Assembly: GCA_041552775.1 (NCBI GenBank)
Contig: JBFEKH010000122.1
Location: forward strand, 1 to 6,100
DNA: 6,100 nucleotides
Direction: 5' to 3'
From: Allopontixanthobacter sp041552775
GTDB taxonomy: Bacteria > Pseudomonadota > Alphaproteobacteria > Sphingomonadales > Sphingomonadaceae
A program made the translations under genes and the position numbers. Numbering within the stretch: the stretch's first letter is position 1; every line of letters starts with the position of its first letter. This document shows, in pieces, positions 1 to 5,782 of the stretch. The notes under the pieces were generated by a model. That model made no database searches, had not been told where the DNA came from, and saw only the letters and a list, made by a program, of their open reading frames with translations.

Positions 1-31
1 GGTATATTGCGGGTAAGCGGCGACGTTAGGC

Positions 32-952
32 TCATGCATGCGCGAGCGCGAAATCCAAAGCTGCGCACACGGCAGCGACCTGGGCATCGTTGCAAATCTG
101 AGGCGTGGCGCGTGGGCTATCAGGATAGACTTCGGTGGTTGTCGTAAACCGTGCGCCGGTTAAGGAACTGCACATTGCGTACTTGGCCTGATGGTATTCG
201 ATCACTCCGCGTGCGACAACGGGCGAGCCTATGATCTTCCCATCTTCGTCAGATGGCGCGATGTGCGTGACTTGTTCAACCGCTGATATGATCGCCTGTT
301 GGAAGTCAGATTGCGGATTCTCACTGTCATCAACCAGATAGAAGCCGTCGGGGATGATACCCGGTTCGAATTCTTCGCCGTCACGTGCGGCCAAGGCCGG
401 ACGAAACTCGCTCTCATCGCTGTCGGTTGTTTCATGCAGATCGATATGTAGCAGGAATGGGCCGAGTTGCGCGGCCACAAGCTCCATCAGTGTGCTGCAC
501 TCACGCGCTTTGCTATTTGAGGCAAAGCTACGGTTGGGATCGATGGCATCATAGTTCCAACGGTTGACCCGCTCATATGCCCAGGGGCTGACGCAGGGGG
601 CTACCAGAAGATTGATCTTTCCAGCATATTCGTCTGCGCGTGTTTCAAGAAATTGCAGCGCTCCCATCACTCCGCTTGTTTCGTATCCATGTACGCCGCC
701 CGTTACGAGAGCCGTCGGCAACCTAGGATCGGGGGTGCCATTGCGCACGGCGAAAAGGGTGTAAGCCTCGCCAGCGTAATTGAGCTGGCCATAGGTGAGG
801 GTTTCAAAACGGCCAGCCAGCGCCATGATGCGGGGCTCCACATCTTCCTGATAGCTTCGTTTTTGAGACTGACTTGCTCGCCATTGGTTACGCTCATCCT
901 CTCCCCAAGGCTCACTTGGCGTGCCGATCGGGTAGGATGGTGTGCTCGTCAT
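32..952 (-). CDS. M14-family zinc metallocarboxypeptidase-like hydrolase
   Basis: A 306-residue protein resembling the M14 / succinylglutamate desuccinylase-aspartoacylase type of zinc hydrolases, which cleave a C-terminal residue or an acyl-amino-acid amide bond. Seen in the sequence: the zinc motif HGYE (H88, E91) after a hydrophobic strand (ALVTGG), DPNR at 138-141 as the usual substrate-carboxylate region, the third zinc ligand H173 in HIDLHE, and a late glutamate (E274, in TTTEVYP) in the place of the family's catalytic acid. So the active site looks intact. No signal peptide is visible (the N-terminus is polar and Pro/Ser-rich), which suggests a cytoplasmic enzyme. The ATG at 952 is preceded by a weak GAGAG four bases upstream; the TGA occupies 32-34. 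It is transcribed away from the dehydrogenase gene. The true substrate cannot be read from the sequence. The family call is firm, the exact subfamily is not. Confidence 0.88.
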   Translation of the reverse strand: MTSTPSYPIGTPSEPWGEDERNQWRASQSQKRSYQEDVEPRIMALAGRFETLTYGQLNYAGEAYTLFAVRNGTPDPRLPTALVTGGVHGYETSGVMGALQFLETRADEYAGKINLLVAPCVSPWAYERVNRWNYDAIDPNRSFASNSKARECSTLMELVAAQLGPFLLHIDLHETTDSDESEFRPALAARDGEEFEPGIIPDGFYLVDDSENPQSDFQQAIISAVEQVTHIAPSDEDGKIIGSPVVARGVIEYHQAKYAMCSSLTGARFTTTTEVYPDSPRATPQICNDAQVAAVCAALDFALAHA

Positions 953-1092
953 TTCGCTCTCACTGCTAGGGTTCTAAATGATGCCCAAAAGCCACGACAC
1001 CAGCGCTAGGAAGAGCTCACCTTACTGCTAGAGTCGCCCGAATAACAGTCGCCATTGATCGAGATCCAAACAGTTTGGCCAGTCGTATTGTC

Positions 1093-1120
1093 GAGCGCTA
1101 AATTGCTGCTTTTGGGCCGT
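1093..1120 (+). repeat. degenerate fragment D of the dispersed intergenic repeat
   Basis: The stretch at 1101-1116 (AATTGCTGCTTTTGGG) matches 15 of 16 bases of copy A at 2154-2169 (AATTGCCGCTTTTGGG). In both places GAGCGC lies a few bases upstream (1093-1098 here). The left half of the repeat, with its TTCATTCAG-like segment, is not recognisable here, so this is at most a partial or decayed copy. A chance match is possible given the short length. Confidence 0.4.
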
Positions 1121-1176
1121 GTCCGGAACGTCGATTGCAGCTACAGAAAAAGGAGAAAGCTGGCGCTGCCTAGGTC

Positions 1177-1188
1177 GTGCCGTGGCAC
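1177..1188. promoter_or_regulatory. spaced dyad, possible operator
   Basis: GTGCC and GGCAC form a perfect 5-bp inverted repeat around a 2-bp centre, in the spacer between two divergent genes. That is a plausible location for a dimeric regulator. Nothing else supports it, and short dyads like this occur by chance. Confidence 0.2.
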
Positions 1189-1297
1189 CAGCCCATAATT
1201 CCTGTGCCGACAAATCAGACAAGTGTTGCTCACGCAGTTAGCCTTGCGCGCAACGAAAGCTGCCCGAGCGCGTTCTACCGCCGATGGATACTGAAAT

Positions 1298-1303
1298 GAG
1301 GGA
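1298..1303 (+). promoter_or_regulatory. ribosome binding site setting the SDR start at 1311
   Basis: GAGGGA lies seven bases upstream of the ATG at 1311. Two earlier in-frame ATGs, at 1284 and 1296, lack such a site. The second of them overlaps this one, so the 1311 start is preferred. Confidence 0.75.
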
Positions 1304-1310
1304 ACGTAAC

Positions 1311-1985
1311 ATGAAGACCAGAGCACTTTTCATCACCGGCGCGTCAAGCGGGATCGGTGCAGCCACGGCGCGGCTGGCGGTTGCACAGGGCTGGCAAGTC
1401 GGATTGTTCGCGCGGTCCGAGGACAAATTGGAAGCTCTTGTAGCCGAATTGGGAGACCATGCCACGGCGATGCCAGGTGACGTGATGGATCTTGATGCCC
1501 TGACAACCGCCATGGCGACATTCTCTGATAAGACCGGCGGCATGGATGCAGCATTCGCCAATGCCGGAATGGGAGTGTCGGCTGCTGGCACCGATGCTGG
1601 CGATCCGGAGGAGTGGGAGAAAATGATCCGTGTGAACATTCTCGGTGTTCTGTGGACGGTCAAGGCCGCGATGCCGCATCTCAGACAGCGGGCGGGCCAT
1701 CTTCTACTGACCGGATCGGCTGCTGGGCGGCGACATCTCTCAGGATCGGTGTACGGCGCGACAAAATGGTTCGTTCATGGCTATGGCGGCAATCTGTCCG
1801 AGGAGATGAAATCATTCGGGGGCCGGTGCACGATCATCGCGCCGGGAATGGTCGACACTGCCTTCTTCGATGAACCCAAGCCGGACAAATTGCAGCCTGA
1901 AGATGTGGCCCAAGCCGCGCTCTTTGCCCTTGAGGCCAATCCGCGCTGTGCGGTGAACGAGGTCTTCCTGATGCCTACACAATGA
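1311..1985 (+). CDS. short-chain dehydrogenase/reductase (SDR) family oxidoreductase
   Basis: A 224-residue classical SDR enzyme, which carries out NAD(P)-dependent oxidation or reduction of an alcohol/carbonyl pair in the cytoplasm. All family landmarks are present and in order: the Rossmann nucleotide-binding motif TGASSGIG (9-16), an arginine (R35) just after the second strand that hints at NADP(H) preference, GDVMD with D57, NAG (84-86), N109, the catalytic S136, Y148 and K152 in YGATK, and PGM (178-180) followed by VDTAFF. About 225 residues is short but normal for stand-alone classical SDRs. The start at 1311 is chosen because GAGGGA lies seven bases upstream and because MKTRALFITGASSG is a typical SDR N-terminus. 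A longer form from 1284 would add nine residues. The gene is divergent from the M14 gene and convergent with the SUKH gene, so no operon partner reveals the substrate. Confidence 0.95.
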   Translation: MKTRALFITGASSGIGAATARLAVAQGWQVGLFARSEDKLEALVAELGDHATAMPGDVMDLDALTTAMATFSDKTGGMDAAFANAGMGVSAAGTDAGDPEEWEKMIRVNILGVLWTVKAAMPHLRQRAGHLLLTGSAAGRRHLSGSVYGATKWFVHGYGGNLSEEMKSFGGRCTIIAPGMVDTAFFDEPKPDKLQPEDVAQAALFALEANPRCAVNEVFLMPTQ

Positions 1986-2074
1986 GCCGTGTTTCTGACT
2001 TACGATCAACGCAGGTAAATCGGTTGCAAGTCATCAGCCGCTGCCCGCCGGGCTTTGCGGTACCGGCGCCTGTT

Positions 2075-2220
2075 GCCAACAAAGCGGACGTTGCGCTGGC
2101 GAAATCAGCTTCCCGAAAGCGGCCGCTCATTCAGATTTGATTGAGCGCGTTCGAATTGCCGCTTTTGGGTCTCGGAAAATCGATGCAATATGGCGGAAAT
2201 GTTGTGGAAAGCGGCCATTG
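2075..2220 (+). repeat. dispersed intergenic repeat, copy A
   Basis: Copy A aligns with copies B (3147-3294) and C (5088-5243) from its left end (GCCAACAAAGCGG, against GCCGACAAAGCGG in B) through the core TTCATTCAG...TTGAGCGC to GGCGGAAATGTTGTGG at about 2193-2207. By eye about 28 of 38 core positions match copy B. The hairpin seen in B and C is not kept here; instead there is a perfect 8-bp palindrome GCGGCCGC at 2119-2126. It fills most of the 264-bp convergent gap between the SDR and SUKH genes. The rest of that gap (1986-2074) is GC-rich with a short GCCCG/CGGGC self-complementary element and no T-tract. Confidence 0.7.
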
Positions 2221-2249
2221 GAAAATAAGGTCCGTGGCGAGGTTAAACT

Positions 2250-2999
2250 TCAGGAGCGGCAAAGCCAATCTTCCATCATCTCAGCCAAAGACCCAAATGC
2301 CACATGGAAGATTTGATAGGTCTGTAGACCTTGTTCTTCCCAATTCGAGTTACTCGAAATGATACGGTTGGTATCCAGATCGTAGTGGAAATCGAGATTC
2401 TCGCTGGCGAGGTGAATGTAAGAATTAGGGTACTCGATGGTTCCACAATAATCCGGCCCGCGCCTCCGAAAATCTTCGCTGCCAGCTTTGATTAGTTGCA
2501 CCGTGTTTAGACCCGTGAATCCGGGCCCAAAGCCGCCATCGGAGATTGAGTAGAGGCGCCTCAAATCCGCAGGCACCGGTTGCCCTGCAAATTGCTCTAC
2601 TGCCTTCCAGTCGTTCTCAGACGGTGGCGGCCCCAAGGGCTTGGCTCCGGGCGGTGCGGAAGACACGGAAAATTGCTGTTCGGTTTCAAGCAGGCACTTG
2701 GTTTCAGGCGGCGTTTGACCCCAGGCCCGCATCTGAGCATTCATCTGGTCACGCACAGCATCGCGGCTTACGCGCCATTCGGCCAAGTAGCGCTCCACTT
2801 CTTCTGGAGCCAATTCTTTGCCGTCAAGAGCGTTCGAGCGAACGATTAATCGCCGCGTCCATTCTTCCTCTCGCCTTTCGATCTCGGCGACCGGGAGTTC
2901 AACGCGAGACTCATCTTCTAATGCCGCACGATATCTACGCTTGGGGTCCTTGGCGCGTTCGGCAATGCTCACGAGTAGCTCGTCTGTTATGCCGTTCAT
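2250..2999 (-). CDS. SMI1/KNR4 (SUKH) domain protein, putative immunity-type protein
   Basis: A 249-residue soluble protein with no signal peptide or membrane segment. Residues 1-100 are charged, helical and rich in Arg and Glu (ERREEEWTRR at 41-50). A Pro/Ser linker (about 110-128) leads into a C-terminal SUKH-like domain (about 127-249). Its hallmarks are SENDWKAVEQFAG, then PVPADLRRLYSISDGGFGPG, where the Leu-x-x-Leu-Tyr and the Gly-rich turn match the SMI1/KNR4 fold, then HVAFGSLAEMMEDWL at the end. In bacteria this superfamily is known mainly as immunity proteins against polymorphic toxins, but many members are orphans of unknown role. No toxin gene is visible in the window. The start at 2999 is preferred because GAGG lies four bases upstream; alternatives at 3020 and 3059 would add 7 or 20 residues without a well-placed ribosome site. 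The domain call is solid, the immunity role is an inference. Confidence 0.82.
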   Translation of the reverse strand: MNGITDELLVSIAERAKDPKRRYRAALEDESRVELPVAEIERREEEWTRRLIVRSNALDGKELAPEEVERYLAEWRVSRDAVRDQMNAQMRAWGQTPPETKCLLETEQQFSVSSAPPGAKPLGPPPSENDWKAVEQFAGQPVPADLRRLYSISDGGFGPGFTGLNTVQLIKAGSEDFRRRGPDYCGTIEYPNSYIHLASENLDFHYDLDTNRIISSNSNWEEQGLQTYQIFHVAFGSLAEMMEDWLCRS

Positions 3000-3037
3000 C
3001 GTGCCTCGCTGTGGGAGCATACCTTGCGAAAAAATAG

Positions 3038-3064
3038 CGCCATTGACGAATGTCCGCAATGGCG
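3038..3064. promoter_or_regulatory. 8-bp hairpin upstream of the SUKH gene
   Basis: CGCCATTG (3038-3045) and CAATGGCG (3057-3064) are exact reverse complements around an 11-base loop. The hairpin lies 38 bases upstream of the SUKH start, in what is likely its promoter or leader region. It could be a regulatory site, a leader hairpin, or part of the adjacent repeat fragment. There is no T-tract suggesting a terminator for this strand. Confidence 0.4.
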
Positions 3065-3086
3065 TCGGGTGCGGAACGGCAGGTTT
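3045..3086 (-). repeat. inverted fragment of the dispersed repeat
   Basis: Read on the minus strand, this segment begins AAACCTGCCGTTC (3086-3074), an exact 13-base match to copy B at 3188-3200. It then runs into a GCGGACATTCG-like motif at its end. The two sites form an inverted pair about 100 bp apart in the same divergent spacer. The remainder of the repeat cannot be aligned here. Confidence 0.5.
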
Positions 3087-3146
3087 TTTTTCGAAAGTGG
3101 TGATTAGCTGCCGCTAGACTTGGCCGAGGTCAGCATACCTGCTTCC

Positions 3147-3294
3147 GCCGACAAAGCGGTCATACCCAGACTCGCGCTTCGCACTTGAAACCTGCCGTTC
3201 ATTCAGGTTTCGTCGAGCGCCCGAGCCGGCCGCTTTTAGGGCTGCAAAAAAGGGGTGTTTAATGGAGGAAATGTCGTGGCTAGCAGGCTATCTG
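3147..3294 (+). repeat. dispersed intergenic repeat, copy B
   Basis: Copy B aligns with copy C (5088-5243) from GCCGACAAAGCGGTC to the shared end CTATCTG, with 32 of 38 core positions identical by eye. It holds a perfect 7-bp hairpin, AAACCTG (3188-3194) with CAGGTTT (3204-3210) around a 9-base loop, followed by the conserved GCCGGCCGCTTTTAGGGC block. No open frame, terminal inverted repeats or target duplication is visible. It lies between the divergent SUKH and serine hydrolase genes. Confidence 0.75.
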
Positions 3295-3586
3295 CTTTTA
3301 AATTGCCGGTCATAGAAACGGACATTTGAACGATGCATCTGAGCTCAGAAATCGCGCGTATCGTCAGTCCTTCTTGCTGCATCCACCCAGTCTAGCTCAC
3401 ATTGAACGGTGCTGCCTTCATGGAGCTGAGCCCGTAATTCAGGCGAATAGATGTGCTGAAACATAATTGGCTCGGGCATGCCCCCTAGAAAGTGCTTTTA
3501 GGCACATGACATCGGACATTGCTGTATTGCCCTGACAACACAGTTCCAATACGGGCTTTGATACCAGATGATAAGAAGGAAAACGG
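3295..3586. other. leader and promoter region of the serine hydrolase gene
   Basis: This spacer of almost 300 bp has no supported gene. It must contain the serine hydrolase promoter, but I cannot name a confident -35/-10 pair. It holds a 12-bp perfect palindrome at 3338-3349, a weak GTGC/GCAC 4-bp stem at 3492-3505, and two motifs of the type CGGACATTTG/CGGACATTGC (about 3319-3328 and 3513-3522) that recall the ends of the local repeats. Confidence 0.5.
3338..3349. promoter_or_regulatory. 12-bp perfect palindrome, possible operator
   Basis: TCTGAGCTCAGA equals its own reverse complement. It lies in the spacer between two divergent genes, 238 bases upstream of the serine hydrolase start. A dimeric regulator could bind here, but the distance is long and no second copy was found, so the call is tentative. 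Confidence 0.25.
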
Positions 3587-5086
3587 ATGATCGGCAATGT
3601 TAGTAAATTAATTGCAACAGGAATTTGCTTGGGGCTCACGGTGCCTGTGTCAGCACACAAGACACCAGCTGCCGAACTTGAAGCCGCTATTAACCGGATG
3701 GATACAATCGTTTTCGATCTTGGTTTTAACAAATGTGATATTCCTGCGGTTGAAGCAGTCCTGTCAGATGACCTTGAGTTTTATCATGATGTCGGCGGAA
3801 TTCAGGATCGAGATGCTTTTCTCGAAGCATTTTCAAAAAATATCTGCGGTGACAATCCGCTCAAGCCCATTCGAAAAATCGTCCCCGACACGCAGCGCGT
3901 CTTTCCTCTCCATGCCGATGGCGTTCTGTATGGTGCCGTCCAAGAAGGAGACCATAATTTCTACGAGCGCGCCAGTGATGGCACGGAAACGCTATCCGGT
4001 TCGGCGGCTTTTACAACCTTGTGGATGCTGATCGGCGATGAATGGAAAATGCACCGTGTGCTCAGTTATGATCATTCTGGGGCTGTAACAGCTGGTTATC
4101 GTTCACCGCTATTTGAAAACGATCGCCATATCGAAGCGGCTATGAAGATGCTGGATATTCCATCAATGGCTTTTGCTCGCATCAAAGGCGGTAAACTTCA
4201 GCAAATCCGTGTTTTCGGCGAGCTATCAGAGGATGTCGCAGCACCGATCGACACAATTTACAATATAGCCTCTCTGACGAAGCCCGTTACGGCAATGACA
4301 ACCCTGAAATTGGTTGATGCAGGGCTATTCGATTTAGATGAGCCATTGATGAAATATCATGTTGATACCGATGTGGCGGGCGGTCCTGAATTGCGAAAGC
4401 TGACAGCTCGGCACGTACTCACCCATCGCACGGGATTTCCGAATTGGCGCTATCTAGCGGACGACAATAAGCTGCGTTTTGAGTTCGCTCCTGGAAAGCG
4501 TCAGCAATATTCTGGCGAGGGCATGGAGTATCTACGAAAAGCTTTGGAAGCTAAGTTTCACAAGACACTGGAGGCTTTGGCGCGAGAGCAACTATTCGCA
4601 CCTCTAGGCATGTTGGGCACTTATTTTACGTTCGGCGATGGTGTTGACCAAACGCGCTATGCCGTTCCGCGCGATCGCAAGGGAAAACCGCTTGATGAAG
4701 AAAAGCACACTCAAGCAAATGCCGCCGACAATCTCTTAACCAGTGCGCGGGACTACGCTACCTTTATGGCATATGTAATGAGAGGGATGGATATGTCTCC
4801 CGAGCTTCGGCGAGCAATGGTTACACCGGTTAATGCCGAAGAAGAAGGAATCCCCTTTGGGCTAGGTTGGCAAGTCATCCAGAACCTTGAAGGTGGAGGG
4901 TACGCGTTGCAACACACTGGGGCTGATGTAGGCGCGCGAAGTATTGCGATAATGTACCCGGAATCCGGTGACGGAATTTTGTTGTTATCGAACTCCGAGA
5001 ACACTGGAGACTTATGGGCGAAACTTATCAGCGAAAGCGTGCAGCCAGGCGGTAATACGGTGCTTGAGCGCAATTTAGGCGATTAA
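3587..5086 (+). CDS. exported serine hydrolase: NTF2-like domain fused to a beta-lactamase class C-like domain
   Basis: A 499-residue protein, predicted periplasmic. Residues 1-23 look like a Sec signal peptide (K7, hydrophobic LIATGICLGLTVPV, cleavage after VSA). Residues about 29-165 resemble a DUF4440/SnoaL-like (NTF2-fold) domain: the AELEAAINRMD helix, LSDDLEFYHDVGGIQDRDAFLEAF, then strands ending DEWKMHRVLSYDH. Residues about 180-480 form a class C beta-lactamase / S12 peptidase-like domain with the nucleophile motif SLTK (S229, K232), YSG (Y308) where the family has Tyr-x-Asn or Tyr-Ser-x, and HTG (443-445) in place of Lys-Thr-Gly. This pattern is typical of esterases, D-aminopeptidase-like and other penicillin-binding-protein homologues, so resistance to beta-lactams should not be assumed. 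AAGGA six bases before the ATG supports the start. Two 60-base samples (3721-3780, 4321-4380) are 42-43 % GC against 57-58 % in two samples of the dehydrogenase gene, suggesting separate acquisition. No operon partner. Confidence 0.9.
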   Translation: MIGNVSKLIATGICLGLTVPVSAHKTPAAELEAAINRMDTIVFDLGFNKCDIPAVEAVLSDDLEFYHDVGGIQDRDAFLEAFSKNICGDNPLKPIRKIVPDTQRVFPLHADGVLYGAVQEGDHNFYERASDGTETLSGSAAFTTLWMLIGDEWKMHRVLSYDHSGAVTAGYRSPLFENDRHIEAAMKMLDIPSMAFARIKGGKLQQIRVFGELSEDVAAPIDTIYNIASLTKPVTAMTTLKLVDAGLFDLDEPLMKYHVDTDVAGGPELRKLTARHVLTHRTGFPNWRYLADDNKLRFEFAPGKRQQYSGEGMEYLRKALEAKFHKTLEALAREQLFAPLGMLGTYFTFGDGVDQTRYAVPRDRKGKPLDEEKHTQANAADNLLTSARDYATFMAYVMRGMDMSPELRRAMVTPVNAEEEGIPFGLGWQVIQNLEGGGYALQHTGADVGARSIAIMYPESGDGILLLSNSENTGDLWAKLISESVQPGGNTVLERNLGD

Positions 5087-5087
5087 C

Positions 5088-5243
5088 GCTAACAAACTGG
5101 TCGTTCCCAGGGCCGTTCGTCGCACCTGAAACCTGCCCTTTGTTCAGGTTCCGTTGAGCGCCCCAAACCGGCAGCTTTCAGGACTGCGAAAATCGGTGTT
5201 GGATGACAAAAACGTCGTTGGAATCGGACAATCAGCCTATCTG
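5088..5243 (+). repeat. dispersed intergenic repeat, copy C
   Basis: Copy C starts with GCTAACAAACTGGTC, one base after the serine hydrolase TAA, and runs to CCTATCTG, matching the end of copy B. It carries the same hairpin at the same place: AACCTG (5130-5135) with CAGGTT (5145-5150) and a 9-base loop. Substitutions are spread throughout, so the copies are old. It fills the convergent gap between the serine hydrolase and the 79-residue gene, where it could act as a two-way transcription end, although no T-tract follows the hairpin. Its last bases contain the stop codon of the minus-strand gene. Confidence 0.75.
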
Positions 5244-5476
5244 ATTCTCGGCCCTGAGCCAGTCCATTGTGCGACAATCTCTGCACTCGGCTTGTCACCA
5301 CTTTCGGAAATGCACGGGTAATGATGGACAGCCAAGACCGTGGCGTAATTCTCAGCGCCTTCTTTTTTTACCATGATGCGATCACCGGGAGAGGGAAGCC
5401 CAAGGAACTCAAACTCGCCCCAGTCTTCTGAAACGCTTTCTTTGCCGCGAACCATAACGATTTTGCCGCAAATCAT
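5237..5476 (-). CDS. small conserved-looking protein of unknown function
   Basis: A 79-residue protein that I cannot assign to a named family. The sequence looks like a small beta-rich, soluble domain: alternating hydrophobic strands (MICGKIVMVRG, EFEFLGLPSPGDRIMV, NYATVLAVHHYPC, AEIVAQW) joined by charged turns. There are two cysteines (C3 and C55) and a paired histidine HHYPC, and no signal peptide or membrane segment. AAAGGA seven bases upstream of the ATG at 5476 is a strong ribosome site; a TTG at 5482 would leave only one base of spacing and is rejected. Its TAG (5237-5239) lies within repeat copy C, so its last residues (GPRIR) may have been set by the repeat edge. It is convergent with the serine hydrolase. 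The good ribosome site and ordered composition favour a real gene. Confidence 0.7.
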   Translation of the reverse strand: MICGKIVMVRGKESVSEDWGEFEFLGLPSPGDRIMVKKEGAENYATVLAVHHYPCISESGDKPSAEIVAQWTGSGPRIR

Positions 5477-5483
5477 GCTCAAT

Positions 5484-5489
5484 TCCTTT
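5484..5489 (-). promoter_or_regulatory. ribosome binding site setting the start of the 79-residue gene
   Basis: On the minus strand AAAGGA lies seven bases before the ATG at 5476. This decides between that ATG and the TTG six bases further upstream. Confidence 0.75.
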
Positions 5490-5510
5490 CAGTGATCCTT
5501 TCCACCATAG

Positions 5511-5520
5511 ACCATATGGT
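5511..5520. promoter_or_regulatory. 10-bp palindrome upstream of the 79-residue gene
   Basis: ACCATATGGT is a perfect palindrome 34 bases upstream of the start at 5476. On the minus strand it overlaps a tandem TATGGT-C-TATGGT. It may be an operator or contribute a -10-like element. Evidence is positional only. Confidence 0.3.
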
Positions 5521-5782
5521 TGTTCCGCCAAGCTACTCGTCCACGTTTGGGCCGGGAGCGGACTGGCAGGTTTCGGCAAGGCGACCGCGCAAAGCGGGCA
5601 TTCGATGCCAGCCTCAAATTATCTGACGACGGACACTTCTGAATTGCTTATGCCCACGATCAGCGTAGGCTTGTGTCAATCGAAGTTAGCTCTCTTTGAA
5701 AGTCCAGCCGCTATGATTGCCGCACTCACGTCTGCTCGGAGCTGGCGCTTTCTGGCTGGACCAGGGATTGCAGCGGTTCGCG
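5521..5782. other. intergenic region before the PAS-domain gene
   Basis: I find no gene here that I can support. GGCAGGTTTC at 5565-5574 is, on the minus strand, the GAAACCTGCC decamer present in repeat copies B and C, so a decayed inverted repeat fragment is possible. A GCGGGCATTCG motif at about 5595-5605 resembles the GCGGACATTCG motif seen on the minus strand near 3050. An open plus-strand frame at 5605-5790 has no ribosome site and no recognisable domain. Confidence 0.45.

Larger units (their letters stand above)
953..1310. other. divergent intergenic region between the M14 and SDR genes
   Basis: This 358-bp spacer must hold the promoters of both flanking divergent genes. I see no convincing -35/-10 pair. 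It contains a spaced dyad, GTGCC-GT-GGCAC, at 1177-1188 and a degenerate fragment of the local repeat family at 1093-1120. An open minus-strand frame at 1028-1222 would need a TTG start without a ribosome binding site and is not called as a gene. Confidence 0.6.

Noticed and set aside
653..1009. Open plus-strand frame of about 118 codons
   Set aside because: It is antisense to the M14 gene and extends only a little beyond its start; no domain or ribosome site.
1028..1222. Open minus-strand frame of 64 codons in the M14/SDR spacer
   Set aside because: It would start at a TTG without a ribosome site, and it covers the degenerate repeat fragment at 1093-1120, so it is more likely non-coding.
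1238..1663. Open minus-strand frame of about 141 codons
   Set aside because: It lies mostly opposite the well-supported dehydrogenase gene, its translation shows no family motif, and it is explained as an antisense shadow.
2028..2074. Rho-independent terminator after the dehydrogenase gene
   Set aside because: A short GCCCG-C-CGGGC element is present, but the loop would be too small and no T-run follows, so it was not called.
2546..3037. Open plus-strand frame of about 163 codons
   Set aside because: It is antisense to the SUKH gene, rich in Arg, Ser and Ala as expected from a shadow frame, with no recognisable domain.
2061..3294. Possible insertion sequence or genomic island around the SUKH gene, bounded by repeat copies A and B
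   Set aside because: The two copies are diverged, a third copy lies outside the interval, and no transposase, integrase or target duplication is visible. The repeats look dispersed rather than paired ends of one element.
3587..3670. Lipoprotein signal peptide for the serine hydrolase (Cys14)
   Set aside because: The residue before the cysteine is Ile, which does not fit a lipobox, and an ordinary VSA cleavage site follows at 21-23.
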